Shown here piece after piece: positions 32,082-39,610 of a stretch of 39,702 nt of DNA. The stretch is from JAHIVN01 sp018816645 (GTDB taxonomy: Bacteria; Patescibacteriota; Dojkabacteria; JAHIVN01), in contig JBDRHZ010000048.1 of the NCBI GenBank assembly GCA_043816305.1, positions 1 through 39,702 of the forward strand. The letters are read 5' to 3'. The stretch's first letter is position 1; the number at the start of each line of letters is the position of its first letter. The notes beneath the pieces are model-generated. The model did not search any database, was not told where the DNA came from, and saw nothing but the letters and a program-made list of their open reading frames with translations. Position numbers and translations under genes: made by a program.

Positions 32082-32531
32082 ATGGAAATCCAAGAAGAAA
32101 TCTTACCATTTCCAGAAGCATTTGCTCGGAGGTGCAGGGTAGAAATGAATCTAGCAGAACAGGTAGCTACTAGAAAGGATTTGTCTCCTCAGAATTTCTT
32201 CAGTCTGTTTAAAGCCTTAAGGACGGAGATGGCTTCTCGTGTCAGAGGGAAATTAGATATCGATGGGTCAGACCAAGCAGAGGTTGATTTTCTTAATAGA
32301 GTTTTATCTAGTGAAGGTGTGCCTGCTAGTGAATTACAAGAGTATTGTCGGGCTAAAGGAGACGAGGCTTTTGCAGAGCAAAAAAGGTGGGCAATAATAG
32401 TTCATTCAAATCTGGAACAAGCTGGTGAGCCTGTAAGAGCCGAAGCAGAAGCACAAGAGCAAATAAATATTGGTGCAAAAAGACGTATTCTATGGGATCT
32501 GATGGCACTAAAATTTGGAAGGAAACAATAG
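32082..32531 (+). CDS. Hypothetical helical protein
   Basis: A 149-aa, acidic, largely helical protein (AEQVATRKDLSPQNFFSLF, RAEAEAQEQINIGAKRRIL) with no recognised domain. TATAAT (32053-32058) precedes the start by about 23 nt. A second short frame begins at ATG 32072 but stops after 33 codons and looks spurious. It is followed immediately by a 39-codon ORF. Confidence 0.6.
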   Translation: MEIQEEILPFPEAFARRCRVEMNLAEQVATRKDLSPQNFFSLFKALRTEMASRVRGKLDIDGSDQAEVDFLNRVLSSEGVPASELQEYCRAKGDEAFAEQKRWAIIVHSNLEQAGEPVRAEAEAQEQINIGAKRRILWDLMALKFGRKQ

Positions 32532-32532
32532 T

Positions 32533-32652
32533 ATGGAAAACGAAGGGAATAGAGAGGGTCAACTAACTTTTCAAGGAAGAGAGGCATTTAGAGATGCAAT
32601 GCTTACGATTGCTGAGGCTGGTGCGGATATCAGAGAGACTTTTGCTTTATAG
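32533..32652 (+). CDS. Possible small protein (39 aa)
   Basis: ATG 1 nt after the previous stop codon, with AAGGA about 9 nt upstream, and a TAG that overlaps the convergent EamA gene's 3' end by 6 nt. The sequence is polar with an Ala/Glu-rich helix (AMLTIAEAGADI). Its position and ribosome-binding sequence favour a real gene, but there is no homology to recognise. Confidence 0.45.
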   Translation: MENEGNREGQLTFQGREAFRDAMLTIAEAGADIRETFAL

Positions 32653-33483
32653 CAGAAATATCCCCGCTATCGTTATCAAACTCCCAATTATCTTCTGCAC
32701 GATTCTCCCCTTCTCTTTCAGAAACAGGATTCCCAAAAAAACAGTTGTTATCAGTGCCATGCTTTCCCAGATAGGATAAATTTTCGAGATTTCTCTGAAT
32801 TCTATCAGTTTCAGAAACCCAGCCCAGGAAGTTACTCCAAAAAAAGCAGAAAGAAAAATTAACAGCGGAAACTTTTTGACAGCAGGCAAAAGCTCCTTTC
32901 CTGCGCTTGAGAATAAGAGAAATACAAGCACTATTACAGCGTTATTTGTGAATACATAGGTAAACGGCGAGAATTTTTCCAGGACTATTTTATCGAGAAC
33001 GATTATGATCCCGTAGCCGGAAGCCATAAGTGCTGAAAAGAAAATTCCCTTATTCAAAACTATTCTTCCTTTCTCATAAACAACAAGTAATCCTCCAAAC
33101 ATTACGAGTATAAGACCTAAGTATGATTTGCTTGTATAGTGCTCTGAAAGAATAAGTATGCCCGAGAAAGCTCCTATCGGAATGCTTAGACGTGAGAATA
33201 AGCTGACTGTTGAGACATCGGTTGTTTTGTAGGCTTTGAGCCCGAAGTAAAATGCAAGACCAAAACAAACAGGAGATATTATGGCCAGAATTGTGTGCAA
33301 GGGTGAATCCAGATTCATTCTAAATTCCGCTAGAGCGAATGGAAATATTAGAAGAGCCGATACTATCGAATAAAGTGTTGAGAATGTAGCGGCATGAAAT
33401 TCCTTTGCTGAAAGCAGTTTGTTGCAGACATACATCAAGCCGAGAAAGATACCGAGTAAAATTGTGACTATAAGTGTAGTCAT
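32647..33483 (-). CDS. EamA/DMT-family transporter
   Basis: A 278-aa membrane protein with ten hydrophobic segments in two repeats of five, the EamA layout. ISPVCFGLAFYFGLKAYKTTDVSTVSLFSRLSIP (TM3-4) and FLKLIEFREISKIYPIWESMALITTVFLGILFLKE (repeat 2) carry the usual conserved Pro and small-residue motif. DMT transporters export amino acids, nucleotides or drugs; substrate unknown. It ends convergent with the small ORF, overlapping by 6 nt, and is divergent from nothing close (180 nt of intergenic sequence to the next gene). Confidence 0.85.
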   Translation of the reverse strand: MTTLIVTILLGIFLGLMYVCNKLLSAKEFHAATFSTLYSIVSALLIFPFALAEFRMNLDSPLHTILAIISPVCFGLAFYFGLKAYKTTDVSTVSLFSRLSIPIGAFSGILILSEHYTSKSYLGLILVMFGGLLVVYEKGRIVLNKGIFFSALMASGYGIIIVLDKIVLEKFSPFTYVFTNNAVIVLVFLLFSSAGKELLPAVKKFPLLIFLSAFFGVTSWAGFLKLIEFREISKIYPIWESMALITTVFLGILFLKEKGRIVQKIIGSLITIAGIFLL

Positions 33484-33662
33484 TTGCAGAGTGACTAATA
33501 TTTATAACCAAGTAATGATGATACCGATTGCTATACAACAAACATCAAATAACCAACAACTTTCACTTTACATTTTCACCTCTACTCGCTTATCTTCAAG
33601 TGTAACATGCGGGTCAAGAATATAAAAGTGCAGAGGTTTTAGAAAATTTCCGAGATGAATTC

Positions 33663-34652
33663 TCAATCATACAACACATACCCTGCTCCTCTTTGGGTGT
33701 GAATCACATTGGGAATACTCATCTCTGTCAGCTTGGTTCGAATACGTTCGATTGCTTTAGTTATGGCATAAAGAGAATAATTTCTATCTACATCTTCTCT
33801 CCACATGATTTCAGCGAGCTTATCGAAAGGAACAATCTTGTTTTTACTTGTCTTTAGTTTTCCGACTATCTCTTTCTCTTTATTGCTTAGTGCTGACAGG
33901 TCCTCAATTTTATCGATTGATGCTGTGACCGGATTCTTTAGAATGTTGAGGTACTCTGTACTTTGAATTGCCAGCTTTCCAGAATATGCAGAGTCCAATA
34001 TCGTTTCTACTCCTTTGGAGCTGCCAAAGAGCTTACCGAATTCCTTTGTCGAAAATAGAAATGTCGATACCTTCTGTCTTAAGTTCCAGACGTTTTCCTT
34101 TACAAGCTTATTGTCGGGCGAGTTTTTTAAGTATCCCGGCAGCATAGATCTATGAACTATTGCAGAGAGCAAAAGTTTGGCGATATCTTTGGGTTGTCTA
34201 TCAAATCGGGGATTGAGAAAGATGGTGTTATCTTCAAAGTAATAGCTGCCTATAGATGAAACAACTACCGGTCTAACAATTATTGTCAGCTTGTCAATCT
34301 CTAAAGAATTTTCAGCCAGAAGCTGCTCTAAAGCACCAAATTTGCCTTCGATGAAATCCTTAGCTTTTTCTAAATAGTTTATATGGTCAAAGGTATCTGT
34401 TTTGTCTATGCTTTTTTGAATAGATTCTTGTATTTTTTGAGGAAGCGGTTTATCTATGGGGATACCGGCATATTTCGAAAAGTTGATGTTGAAGTCATCT
34501 ACTTGAGGGAAATAAACGATCCGATCTCTAAATCTCTTCGGTAGAAAAGGCAATACGTAAAACCTTTTTGACTGGTAAAAGCCATCAAGGATGCACTTTG
34601 CACAATATCTATATGCTCTGATCTGCTCTTTCTTTTTATATTCAAAAATCAT
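33663..34652 (-). CDS. Winged-helix regulator A of the peptide locus
   Basis: A 329-aa protein. The C-terminal ~80 residues (SALSNKEKEIVGKL ... IVPFDKLAEIMW ... YSLYAITKAIERIRTKL ... IHTQRGAGYVLYD) form an OmpR/PhoB-type winged helix, recognition helix and GxGY wing included. The N-terminal ~245 residues belong to no family I recognise; they are shared with regulator B (36254-37273), e.g. FYQ..-F.VLPF and a V.FP..D.. segment. LTIIVRPVVVSSIGSYY plus a helix (LLLSAIVHRSM) recalls a metallopeptidase fold without its HExxH (inference). Transcribed away from the peptide/maturase genes; a TATAGT 4 nt before ATG suggests a leaderless message. Confidence 0.75.
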   Translation of the reverse strand: MIFEYKKKEQIRAYRYCAKCILDGFYQSKRFYVLPFLPKRFRDRIVYFPQVDDFNINFSKYAGIPIDKPLPQKIQESIQKSIDKTDTFDHINYLEKAKDFIEGKFGALEQLLAENSLEIDKLTIIVRPVVVSSIGSYYFEDNTIFLNPRFDRQPKDIAKLLLSAIVHRSMLPGYLKNSPDNKLVKENVWNLRQKVSTFLFSTKEFGKLFGSSKGVETILDSAYSGKLAIQSTEYLNILKNPVTASIDKIEDLSALSNKEKEIVGKLKTSKNKIVPFDKLAEIMWREDVDRNYSLYAITKAIERIRTKLTEMSIPNVIHTQRGAGYVLYD

Positions 34653-34661
34653 ATCTACTAT

Positions 34662-34732
34662 ATGTCAAGATATACTCAATATAAGAAGCCCTTCTCAGCC
34701 AAGTAGAAAATTGAAGTAATTCCATGTCAAGA
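34662..34732. promoter_or_regulatory. Divergent control region with ATGTCAAGA repeats
   Basis: The 108 nt between regulator A and the peptide ORFs hold ATGTCAAGA twice in the same direction (34662-34670, 34724-34732). The related TGTCAAGATA is at about 37388, in the region beyond regulator B. On the minus strand the repeat contains TTGACAT. AT-rich TATATAATTATTATATC (34738-34755) supplies plus-strand -10 sequences. A candidate binding site for one or both regulators. Confidence 0.4.
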
Positions 34733-34760
34733 AGAGTTTATATAATTATTATATCATTCA

Positions 34761-34907
34761 ATGCATATTTTTGATAGGTATCATGAGTTCACAAAGAATA
34801 ATAAAAAGGAATATGAATACAGGGAAAAGCCTGTGTCAATGTCAATGCGACTGCGCATGCGATATGGTGAAACAGACAGAGAAGAAGTCAAAAAGGTCGG
34901 AGCGTGA
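34761..34907 (+). CDS. Alternative upstream ORF (48 codons) in the other frame
   Basis: Starts ATG 5 nt after a TATATC (34750-34755), with no Shine-Dalgarno, and its TGA shares one base with the maturase ATG (TGATG), a classic coupling arrangement. The product is 48 aa, charged, with SMSMRLRMRYG where the other frame has the Cys pattern. It overlaps the Cys-rich ORF almost completely, so only one need be real, or it may serve as a translated leader coupling the maturase. Codon third positions are plausible in both frames. Confidence 0.4.
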   Translation: MHIFDRYHEFTKNNKKEYEYREKPVSMSMRLRMRYGETDREEVKKVGA

Positions 34908-34923
34908 TGTCAAATCTCTTTAG
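34783..34923 (+). CDS. Candidate RiPP precursor: 46-aa peptide with CxCxCxCxC core
   Basis: The ORF gives a basic leader (MSSQRIIKRNMNTGKSL), then five Cys alternating with Q, Q, D, A (residues 18-27, CQCQCDCACD), then a Lys/Arg-rich tail ending at residue 46. AGG 5 nt before the ATG is a weak ribosome-binding site. It overlaps the first 17 nt of the radical SAM/SPASM maturase, so it is adjacent to the enzyme most likely to act on it. Cys-rich short peptides beside SPASM maturases are the pattern of SCIFF/ranthipeptide systems, but a Cys-every-second-residue core is not one I know. The DNA has a 6-nt periodicity here, so another frame also shows alternating residues; this frame is favoured by the Cys content. 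Confidence 0.6.
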   Translation: MSSQRIIKRNMNTGKSLCQCQCDCACDMVKQTEKKSKRSERDVKSL

Positions 34924-36247
34924 ACCAACAGAGAATTATATGATAAAGCTGGGTAAGGATCATTATGCGGCTTTGAATCCTTACATGTCCTCACCTATTA
35001 CAGTTATTGATAAACTTTCACATGATATACTTCAATCCTTCAATCATGGAACGTCCAGCGGTAACTGTATAAAGCACTTCAAGCAATATCCTAGTAGAGA
35101 AGTGTCTGATATTATTACTGGGCTTTTAGACAGTGAATTGCTTTATACGGAAAAAAATCCCAAAGTTCGATTTAAAAATTCCCGAGATTTGAATGTTTGG
35201 CTGCACGTGACAAATAACTGCAATCTGAGATGTAGATACTGTTATGTAATGAAATCAAGACAAAAGCTGTCGAAGCAGACAGCTTCATCTATTATTGACT
35301 CTATCTATCGATCGGCAAGAAAACACAGGATGGAGTCAGTTCATTTGAAATTTGCAGGAGGTGAACCAACGCTTTGCTCTGATACTATAGAATATATTAT
35401 TTCAATAAATGAAGAGTGTGCTAAATCGGCGAATGTAGATACCAGATATTCGATTCTAACTAATGGAACTATTTTAAATGATCATTTATTGAGGGTCATA
35501 AAGAAACACGATATGCATGTCATGATTTCTCTTGACGGGCTGGCAAACTTTCATGACAAGCAAAGAAAATTTGCTGACGGACGTGGTAGTTTCAGTGTTG
35601 TAGAAACAAACTTGAAAAAGCTTCTCGACAGTAATGTCAGCTGCAATTTATCTATAACTCTCACTGGTGAGAATGTTGCGGGACTCCCGGAACTTGTCAA
35701 GTATGCACTTTCGGAGAAAATTGACTTTGTATTAAATATGTATCGTGAGAATAACTGTTCTATAAATGATAAAGACTTAACGTTTAAAAAAGAGATATTT
35801 ATCAGATATTTCAAAGAGGCATTTCGGGTTATAGAAGATCGTCTTCCGAGAACCAGCCTGCTCAATGTGCTTTCAGACAGAGCTGCGTTGGAAAGACCGC
35901 ATAACAGGACATGCAGTGTCGGAACAAATTACTTGGTTTTCGATTGTAAGGGCAATGTCTCAAAGTGCCAGATGGACATCAGAAAAGTGATTACTACTAT
36001 GAACAGTTCAGACCCTTTGGGCGAAGTTATTAAAGATAAACAAGGAATACAAAATCTGACAGTCGAAGAAAAAGATGAGTGTAAAGCTTGCATATGGAGA
36101 TATTATTGTACTGGCGGATGTCCTCTCATGACTCATAGGAAGACTGGGAGTTACAATAGTAAATCGCCAGATTGTGCAATTTATAAGGCACTAATTCCTG
36201 AAATAGTTAGACTTGAGGGATTACGTCTTCTCAAGTATGGCGGATAA
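34907..36247 (+). CDS. Radical SAM/SPASM peptide maturase
   Basis: A 446-aa enzyme. Residues ~1-95 form a leader-peptide-recognition-like domain (YAALNPYMSSPITVIDKLSHDILQ..., GLLDSELLY). The radical SAM CxxxCxxC is CNLRCRYC (105, 109, 112), with LKFAGGEPTL and MISLDG following. The SPASM domain has the complete seven-Cys pattern: C...GNVSKC, then CKACIWRYYCTGGC (CX2CX5CX3C) and a last Cys in SPDC, for two auxiliary 4Fe-4S clusters. SPASM maturases of this kind install thioether or C-C links in peptides. GGAG 4 nt before ATG is a good ribosome site (GTG 34904 is an alternative). It ends 6 nt from the convergent regulator B gene. Confidence 0.9.
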   Translation: MSNLFRPTENYMIKLGKDHYAALNPYMSSPITVIDKLSHDILQSFNHGTSSGNCIKHFKQYPSREVSDIITGLLDSELLYTEKNPKVRFKNSRDLNVWLHVTNNCNLRCRYCYVMKSRQKLSKQTASSIIDSIYRSARKHRMESVHLKFAGGEPTLCSDTIEYIISINEECAKSANVDTRYSILTNGTILNDHLLRVIKKHDMHVMISLDGLANFHDKQRKFADGRGSFSVVETNLKKLLDSNVSCNLSITLTGENVAGLPELVKYALSEKIDFVLNMYRENNCSINDKDLTFKKEIFIRYFKEAFRVIEDRLPRTSLLNVLSDRAALERPHNRTCSVGTNYLVFDCKGNVSKCQMDIRKVITTMNSSDPLGEVIKDKQGIQNLTVEEKDECKACIWRYYCTGGCPLMTHRKTGSYNSKSPDCAIYKALIPEIVRLEGLRLLKYGG

Positions 36248-36253
36248 CAAGAC

Positions 36254-37273
36254 CTAGTTTCTTAGCATATACCCTTTCTTCCTAAAGGTCTCAATTGCGT
36301 TGTAGTTTATCCCGTACTCTCGGATCTTTTTCCTTAACCGTTCTATCTTTTTTGCTATAGCCCAAAGTGAAAAATTCTTTACATTTTCTTTTCCCCAGAT
36401 AGCTTCACCGATTTTATCGAAAGAAACAATATGATTTTTCTGTCTGATCAATTCTTCAAGAATACTCCTCTCCTCCTCTGAAAAATCCCTGTTTCTGATT
36501 TTCTTGTTATTGATAAGTATAGTATCAGTCAGTTTTCTGATAGGTGCTTCGATGTTGAAACCTAATTTTCGCAGATAGCTGTCGCTGTCTCTTTTTATCC
36601 TTTTGTTAAAATAATTATTGCCAAGGATTTCAATCGTCGGTGTATACTTGGGAAACAGCTTTGCAAGCTTAGAGTACTTGAAAAGTAAATCAGTTGCTCC
36701 CTCAGTTAATTCCCAATTCAGTTCATTTGCTTTCTCGATACCTAGATAAAATATTGATGAAAGAATTGCTTCTGCGAGGTGAGAAATCTCTTGACCGATA
36801 CGAAAAAAGATATGGATAGAATTTTCTTTTTTTTGGGTAAAGTAAGAAGAGAGACTTCCAAATCTGGTTGGATAAATAATGATATTTAAGTCTTTTACGT
36901 CGAACAGGGACTCTATGATTCGACAAAATTCTTTCTGGATCTTAAAAAAATCTGATTTAACATTTCTGATATTATTTGTACTTTTAAGCTCCTTTTCAAG
37001 TTTTGCTGAAAGAGCTGACTTTATATCATCGGGGATCTTTAATCTTAACTTAGATGCTAAAGATTTCATGCGGGTTTCCGGCACGAAGTTCCAGAAGTTC
37101 TTAATTGTTTTGTAGTCGAAATCCGGAAAACATACTGTTCGAGGATTCTTTTCTACTTGGTATGGCAGAACTAGAAATCCGTTTTTCTGGTAAAAAAAGT
37201 TCTTGATATTTTCAGCCGTGAAAATAATCCTGCGGATCTCAGTGTTTATGTCGTATTTCCAGAGTATTTTCAT
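36254..37273 (-). CDS. Winged-helix regulator B of the peptide locus
   Basis: A 339-aa paralogue of regulator A over its full length. The C-terminal winged helix (FSEEERSILEELIRQ ... IVSFDKIGEAIWG ... FSLWAIAKKIERLRKKI ... ETFRKKGYMLRN) aligns with A without gaps of note. In the N-terminal domain, LNIIIYPTRFGSLSSYF and a helix with NELNWELTEGATDLLF resemble the Glu-containing helix of gluzincins, but HExxH is absent (inference: an inactivated peptidase used as sensor). It converges on the maturase gene with a 6-nt gap. TATAAT lies 8 nt before the ATG. Two divergent copies around one enzyme suggest two controls, or duplication then specialisation. Confidence 0.75.
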   Translation of the reverse strand: MKILWKYDINTEIRRIIFTAENIKNFFYQKNGFLVLPYQVEKNPRTVCFPDFDYKTIKNFWNFVPETRMKSLASKLRLKIPDDIKSALSAKLEKELKSTNNIRNVKSDFFKIQKEFCRIIESLFDVKDLNIIIYPTRFGSLSSYFTQKKENSIHIFFRIGQEISHLAEAILSSIFYLGIEKANELNWELTEGATDLLFKYSKLAKLFPKYTPTIEILGNNYFNKRIKRDSDSYLRKLGFNIEAPIRKLTDTILINNKKIRNRDFSEEERSILEELIRQKNHIVSFDKIGEAIWGKENVKNFSLWAIAKKIERLRKKIREYGINYNAIETFRKKGYMLRN

Positions 37274-37327
37274 AGTGTAGAATTATATCAAATTATAGGC
37301 TTGTTTTACCACTTATTAGATGTACAC

Positions 37328-37350
37328 GAAGCGGAGTGCAACTCTGCTTT
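37328..37350. repeat. Hairpin L bracketing the frameshifted gene
   Basis: GAAGCGGAGT-GCA-ACTCTGCTTT, a 10-bp stem with two G-T wobbles. It matches hairpin R at 38238 (GAAGCAGAGT-GTA-ACTCTGCTTC): the wobble positions are standard pairs there, so the differences keep the stem. Confidence 0.7.
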
Positions 37351-37363
37351 GCGGTAAGGTTGG

Positions 37364-38223
37364 GTGCAATTCGGTAGCAGTTTTAGGTCGTGTCAAGATA
37401 AATTCAAGAATATAACTAATGGCTATGGGATAATTCATTTATCTTTATTTAATATAGATAGTTTTACAAACAGTAGATTGGAATTTACCCCTGCAGTCAT
37501 TGAAAACTTATCTGGAATAGAAACATCTGATTTGGCAAGTCCTTATCTTGTGGAATTGGCAGGGCTGGATATAGTTACAAACCTGGATGTACAGAGAGGT
37601 GTGCCAGATATAGGAAGACTGACACGTCCTATGTTGAAAGCCTATCCGCCTGGTGTGAAGATTCCCTTACTGGCTTATAAATGGGAATTGTTCGGACAAC
37701 AGTTTTTAAGCATTTTAAGAGTTAGGAGAATTGGCGAGGATGAAGCCGTAAGTATACTTTTTAAGACAAAGAATCAATGTGAGGGTTTTGAGATTGTACG
37801 CTACATAAGGATAGGAGAAGGTTACCTGGGGACATTAGAGACCTTACAAGGGTTGCATTATCGAGAGTTGGGTATAGGCTTGAAGCATATCTTTGGCTAA
37901 AGGATTTAAGGATAAAGCTTACTGGAGATACAACCTATAGTGACTTTGAACTGGTGCTAAGTGATTCTCTAGGCCGTTCGAGAAGAAAACTTGGAAGATA
38001 TATAAGACCTGGTCAAGAGGTCCTTGGTACTTTCAGACTTGCGAGTAATGTAGAAAAGTTGACTGTATTGCACAAAATTTTTGAAAGACACGGCCTTTTG
38101 GGAGTGAAAATTTTTAATCCGTCAGCGAAAGAAAGAGATTTACTTCAGATGCTGAGCAAAGCAATGCAGAGGATTATTGGTGCTGAGTCGCTGCTGCTTG
38201 TGCCTTTGTATAGTGAGCCCTAG
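37364..38223 (+). pseudogene. Unknown gene broken by a frameshift near 37830-37890
   Basis: The first frame (37364-37900, GTG start after AAGG) and the second (open from ~37792 to 38223) overlap by about 100 nt. The second lacks any ATG, GTG or TTG codon until 37954. Merging them by a -1 shift gives one protein of ~280 aa. Both halves share a motif (RYIRIGEGYLGT in the first, RYIRPGQEVLGT in the second), supporting a single gene with an internal repeat. No slippery heptamer is seen, so it is a decayed gene or sequence error rather than programmed shift. Domain and function are not recognised. Flanked by matching hairpins. Confidence 0.7.
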
Positions 38224-38237
38224 TAGGTAAGGAATAT

Positions 38238-38260
38238 GAAGCAGAGTGTAACTCTGCTTC
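38238..38260. repeat. Hairpin R bracketing the frameshifted gene
   Basis: GAAGCAGAGT-GTA-ACTCTGCTTC, perfect 10-bp stem, same orientation and sequence family as hairpin L (37328), 910 nt away. Confidence 0.75.
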
Positions 38261-38328
38261 GAAGGAAAATAAAAGTTGCTGTCAAGTCATATTTCTTGAT
38301 ATAATAACCCTATATTAAACTGCTACAT

Positions 38329-38787
38329 TTGAAAAAGAAGAAAAAAGTGCAAGATCAAGCCCAAAATCTAGATCCCAATCTGCAAACTTTGCTTGGGATC
38401 GACCTTTTAAAACTTTTGAATCTGACTGATAAAGAAGATTCTGAAAAACAGGAGTTTTTGCAGAAATTTATCATGCTTTCCTGGGTTTACTTTTTTGAGA
38501 CTGACGGGAAGGATGTTCCTGAGGAGGAGCTGAAAAGACTGCAGGAGCTGGCTGATCAGAAGAAGTTTGATGAAGTTCAGAGCTACCTTGAGGAAAATTT
38601 TCCAAACCTCAGGGTTGCGATGATAAAGAACTCTCTTCTTGCAAAGAAGACGATTATCGAAGAAGAGATAGAAGCAATTGTCAAGAAAACAGAAGATCCA
38701 AAAGAAAAAGAAAAATACGAAAATATGCTCAAAACTGCTCAAGCCAACCAATGGCAGGAATTTATTTATTATTTAAATAAAGAATGA
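38329..38787 (+). CDS. Hypothetical charged helical protein
   Basis: A 152-aa protein starting at TTG in a poly-Lys segment (MKKKKKVQDQAQ), rich in Glu/Lys helices (EEELKRLQELADQKKFDEVQSYLEENF). No domain recognised, no signal or TM. TATATT lies 14 nt before the start; TATAAT at about 38299 is an alternative promoter. Its TGA overlaps the next gene's ATG (ATGA), so they form an operon ending at the 39320 terminator. Confidence 0.6.
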   Translation: MKKKKKVQDQAQNLDPNLQTLLGIDLLKLLNLTDKEDSEKQEFLQKFIMLSWVYFFETDGKDVPEEELKRLQELADQKKFDEVQSYLEENFPNLRVAMIKNSLLAKKTIIEEEIEAIVKKTEDPKEKEKYENMLKTAQANQWQEFIYYLNKE

Positions 38788-39293
38788 ATCAAGAGACAGG
38801 ATTACGTTTTGTAACTCCAGAAGGTGCAGGAGTTGATACAGCAGTTACACCAGCTATGTTTCAACAGGTTGAAACTGCTTTTGCTCAGGCAGGACAAGGA
38901 GCCGGTTTTAGAGCGAGGCTAGCAGCTGGAGCAAATCTAGTAAGAGGTTTCTTCGATGCTGGACCAGGAAATAGAATGAAGTATCTGAGGCAAGTAAGAG
39001 AGGCGAGAGGATTAAAAAATGATGGGGTAAGATTAGAAGCTGTTCAAGAAGAGGCAGCTGCAATACCTGAGGTTCCAGTTGCAGTTGCTGCTGCAGTCGA
39101 GGTTAAAGAAGTTACAGCAAGAAGAGTAACTTCTTTGGAAGTTGTAAGAAGTATAACTGAACAAGTTTATGTTGATTTTAGAACAGGAGCAGAAGTAACT
39201 ATTCGCCAAGTGCAAGAAGCATTCAGATTCACACAACAGGATATTGTTGATGTTGCTACAGGGCGAATGGCTCTCGTTTATGCGGCTGCCTAA
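38784..39293 (+). CDS. Hypothetical Ala/Val-rich protein
   Basis: A 169-aa protein with low-complexity Ala/Val/Glu sequence (EEAAAIPEVPVAVAAAVEVKEV, residues ~89-110) between a Gly/Ala/Arg-rich first half and a C-terminal part (RSITEQVYVDFRTGAEVTIRQVQEAF). No recognised domain. It is translationally coupled to the previous gene by a 4-nt overlap and followed 27 nt later by an intrinsic terminator. Confidence 0.62.
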   Translation: MNQETGLRFVTPEGAGVDTAVTPAMFQQVETAFAQAGQGAGFRARLAAGANLVRGFFDAGPGNRMKYLRQVREARGLKNDGVRLEAVQEEAAAIPEVPVAVAAAVEVKEVTARRVTSLEVVRSITEQVYVDFRTGAEVTIRQVQEAFRFTQQDIVDVATGRMALVYAAA

Positions 39294-39319
39294 TGCATTA
39301 CAAATAAAAAGACAATAGG

Positions 39320-39345
39320 AAGTCCCGCGAAAGCGGGACTTTTTT
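39320..39345 (+). terminator. Intrinsic terminator of the 38329-39293 operon
   Basis: AAGTCCCGC-GAAA-GCGGGACTT, a perfect 9-bp stem with a GAAA tetraloop, followed by TTTT. The clearest terminator in the window. Confidence 0.93.
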
Positions 39346-39399
39346 GCTGGTTCAATCTGGGAGAATGAACCAGCTTAGTGTATAGGAGACTGAACCAGC
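39346..39399. repeat. TGAACCAGC repeat cluster
   Basis: GCTGGTTCA (39346-39354) and TGAACCAGC (39366-39374) are perfect inverted 9-mers; a third TGAACCAGC follows at 39391-39399. Same word as 10756 and 10796. Confidence 0.65.
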
Positions 39400-39444
39400 T
39401 TTTTGTTACAAGCAGCTGGATCGATCACCTTTATCGATCCGTAT

Positions 39445-39577
39445 CTATCCCGTAACGACTTTTATCACAGAGTGATCATCACAATAGTAGTTTCTGGCTG
39501 ATGAGTAAATCCAGTCCTCTTCTTTATCAACATATCCTTTAACAACAGGATTTTCATGAATATAAGGGTAATGTATA
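39445..39577 (-). pseudogene. C-terminal remnant of a REP-associated tyrosine transposase (RAYT/Y1 type)
   Basis: The minus-strand frame ends with YIHENPVVKG...WIYSSARNYY, the strongly conserved C-terminal motif (YIHxNPVKAG ... YxYSSxRxY) of Y1/IS200-like RAYT transposases. Upstream of this (toward 39684) the frame shows no transposase sequence, and the catalytic HxH and Tyr parts are missing, so only the last ~45 residues survive. The remnant lies near the TGAACCAGC repeat cluster and the start of another transposase. Confidence 0.75.
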
Positions 39578-39610
39578 AAAAGAGCCACCGATTGTGATAA
39601 GATAATGCCT

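Noticed and set aside
34810..34870. Cys-rich stretch as a metallothionein-like fragment or chance from period-6 DNA
   Set aside because: Not dismissed fully, but the immediate overlap with a SPASM maturase makes a maturase substrate the better reading; chance remains the main rival.
37790..37900. Programmed -1 ribosomal frameshift
   Set aside because: No X-XXY-YYZ slippery heptamer and no obvious downstream pseudoknot; a mutation or sequence error is simpler.
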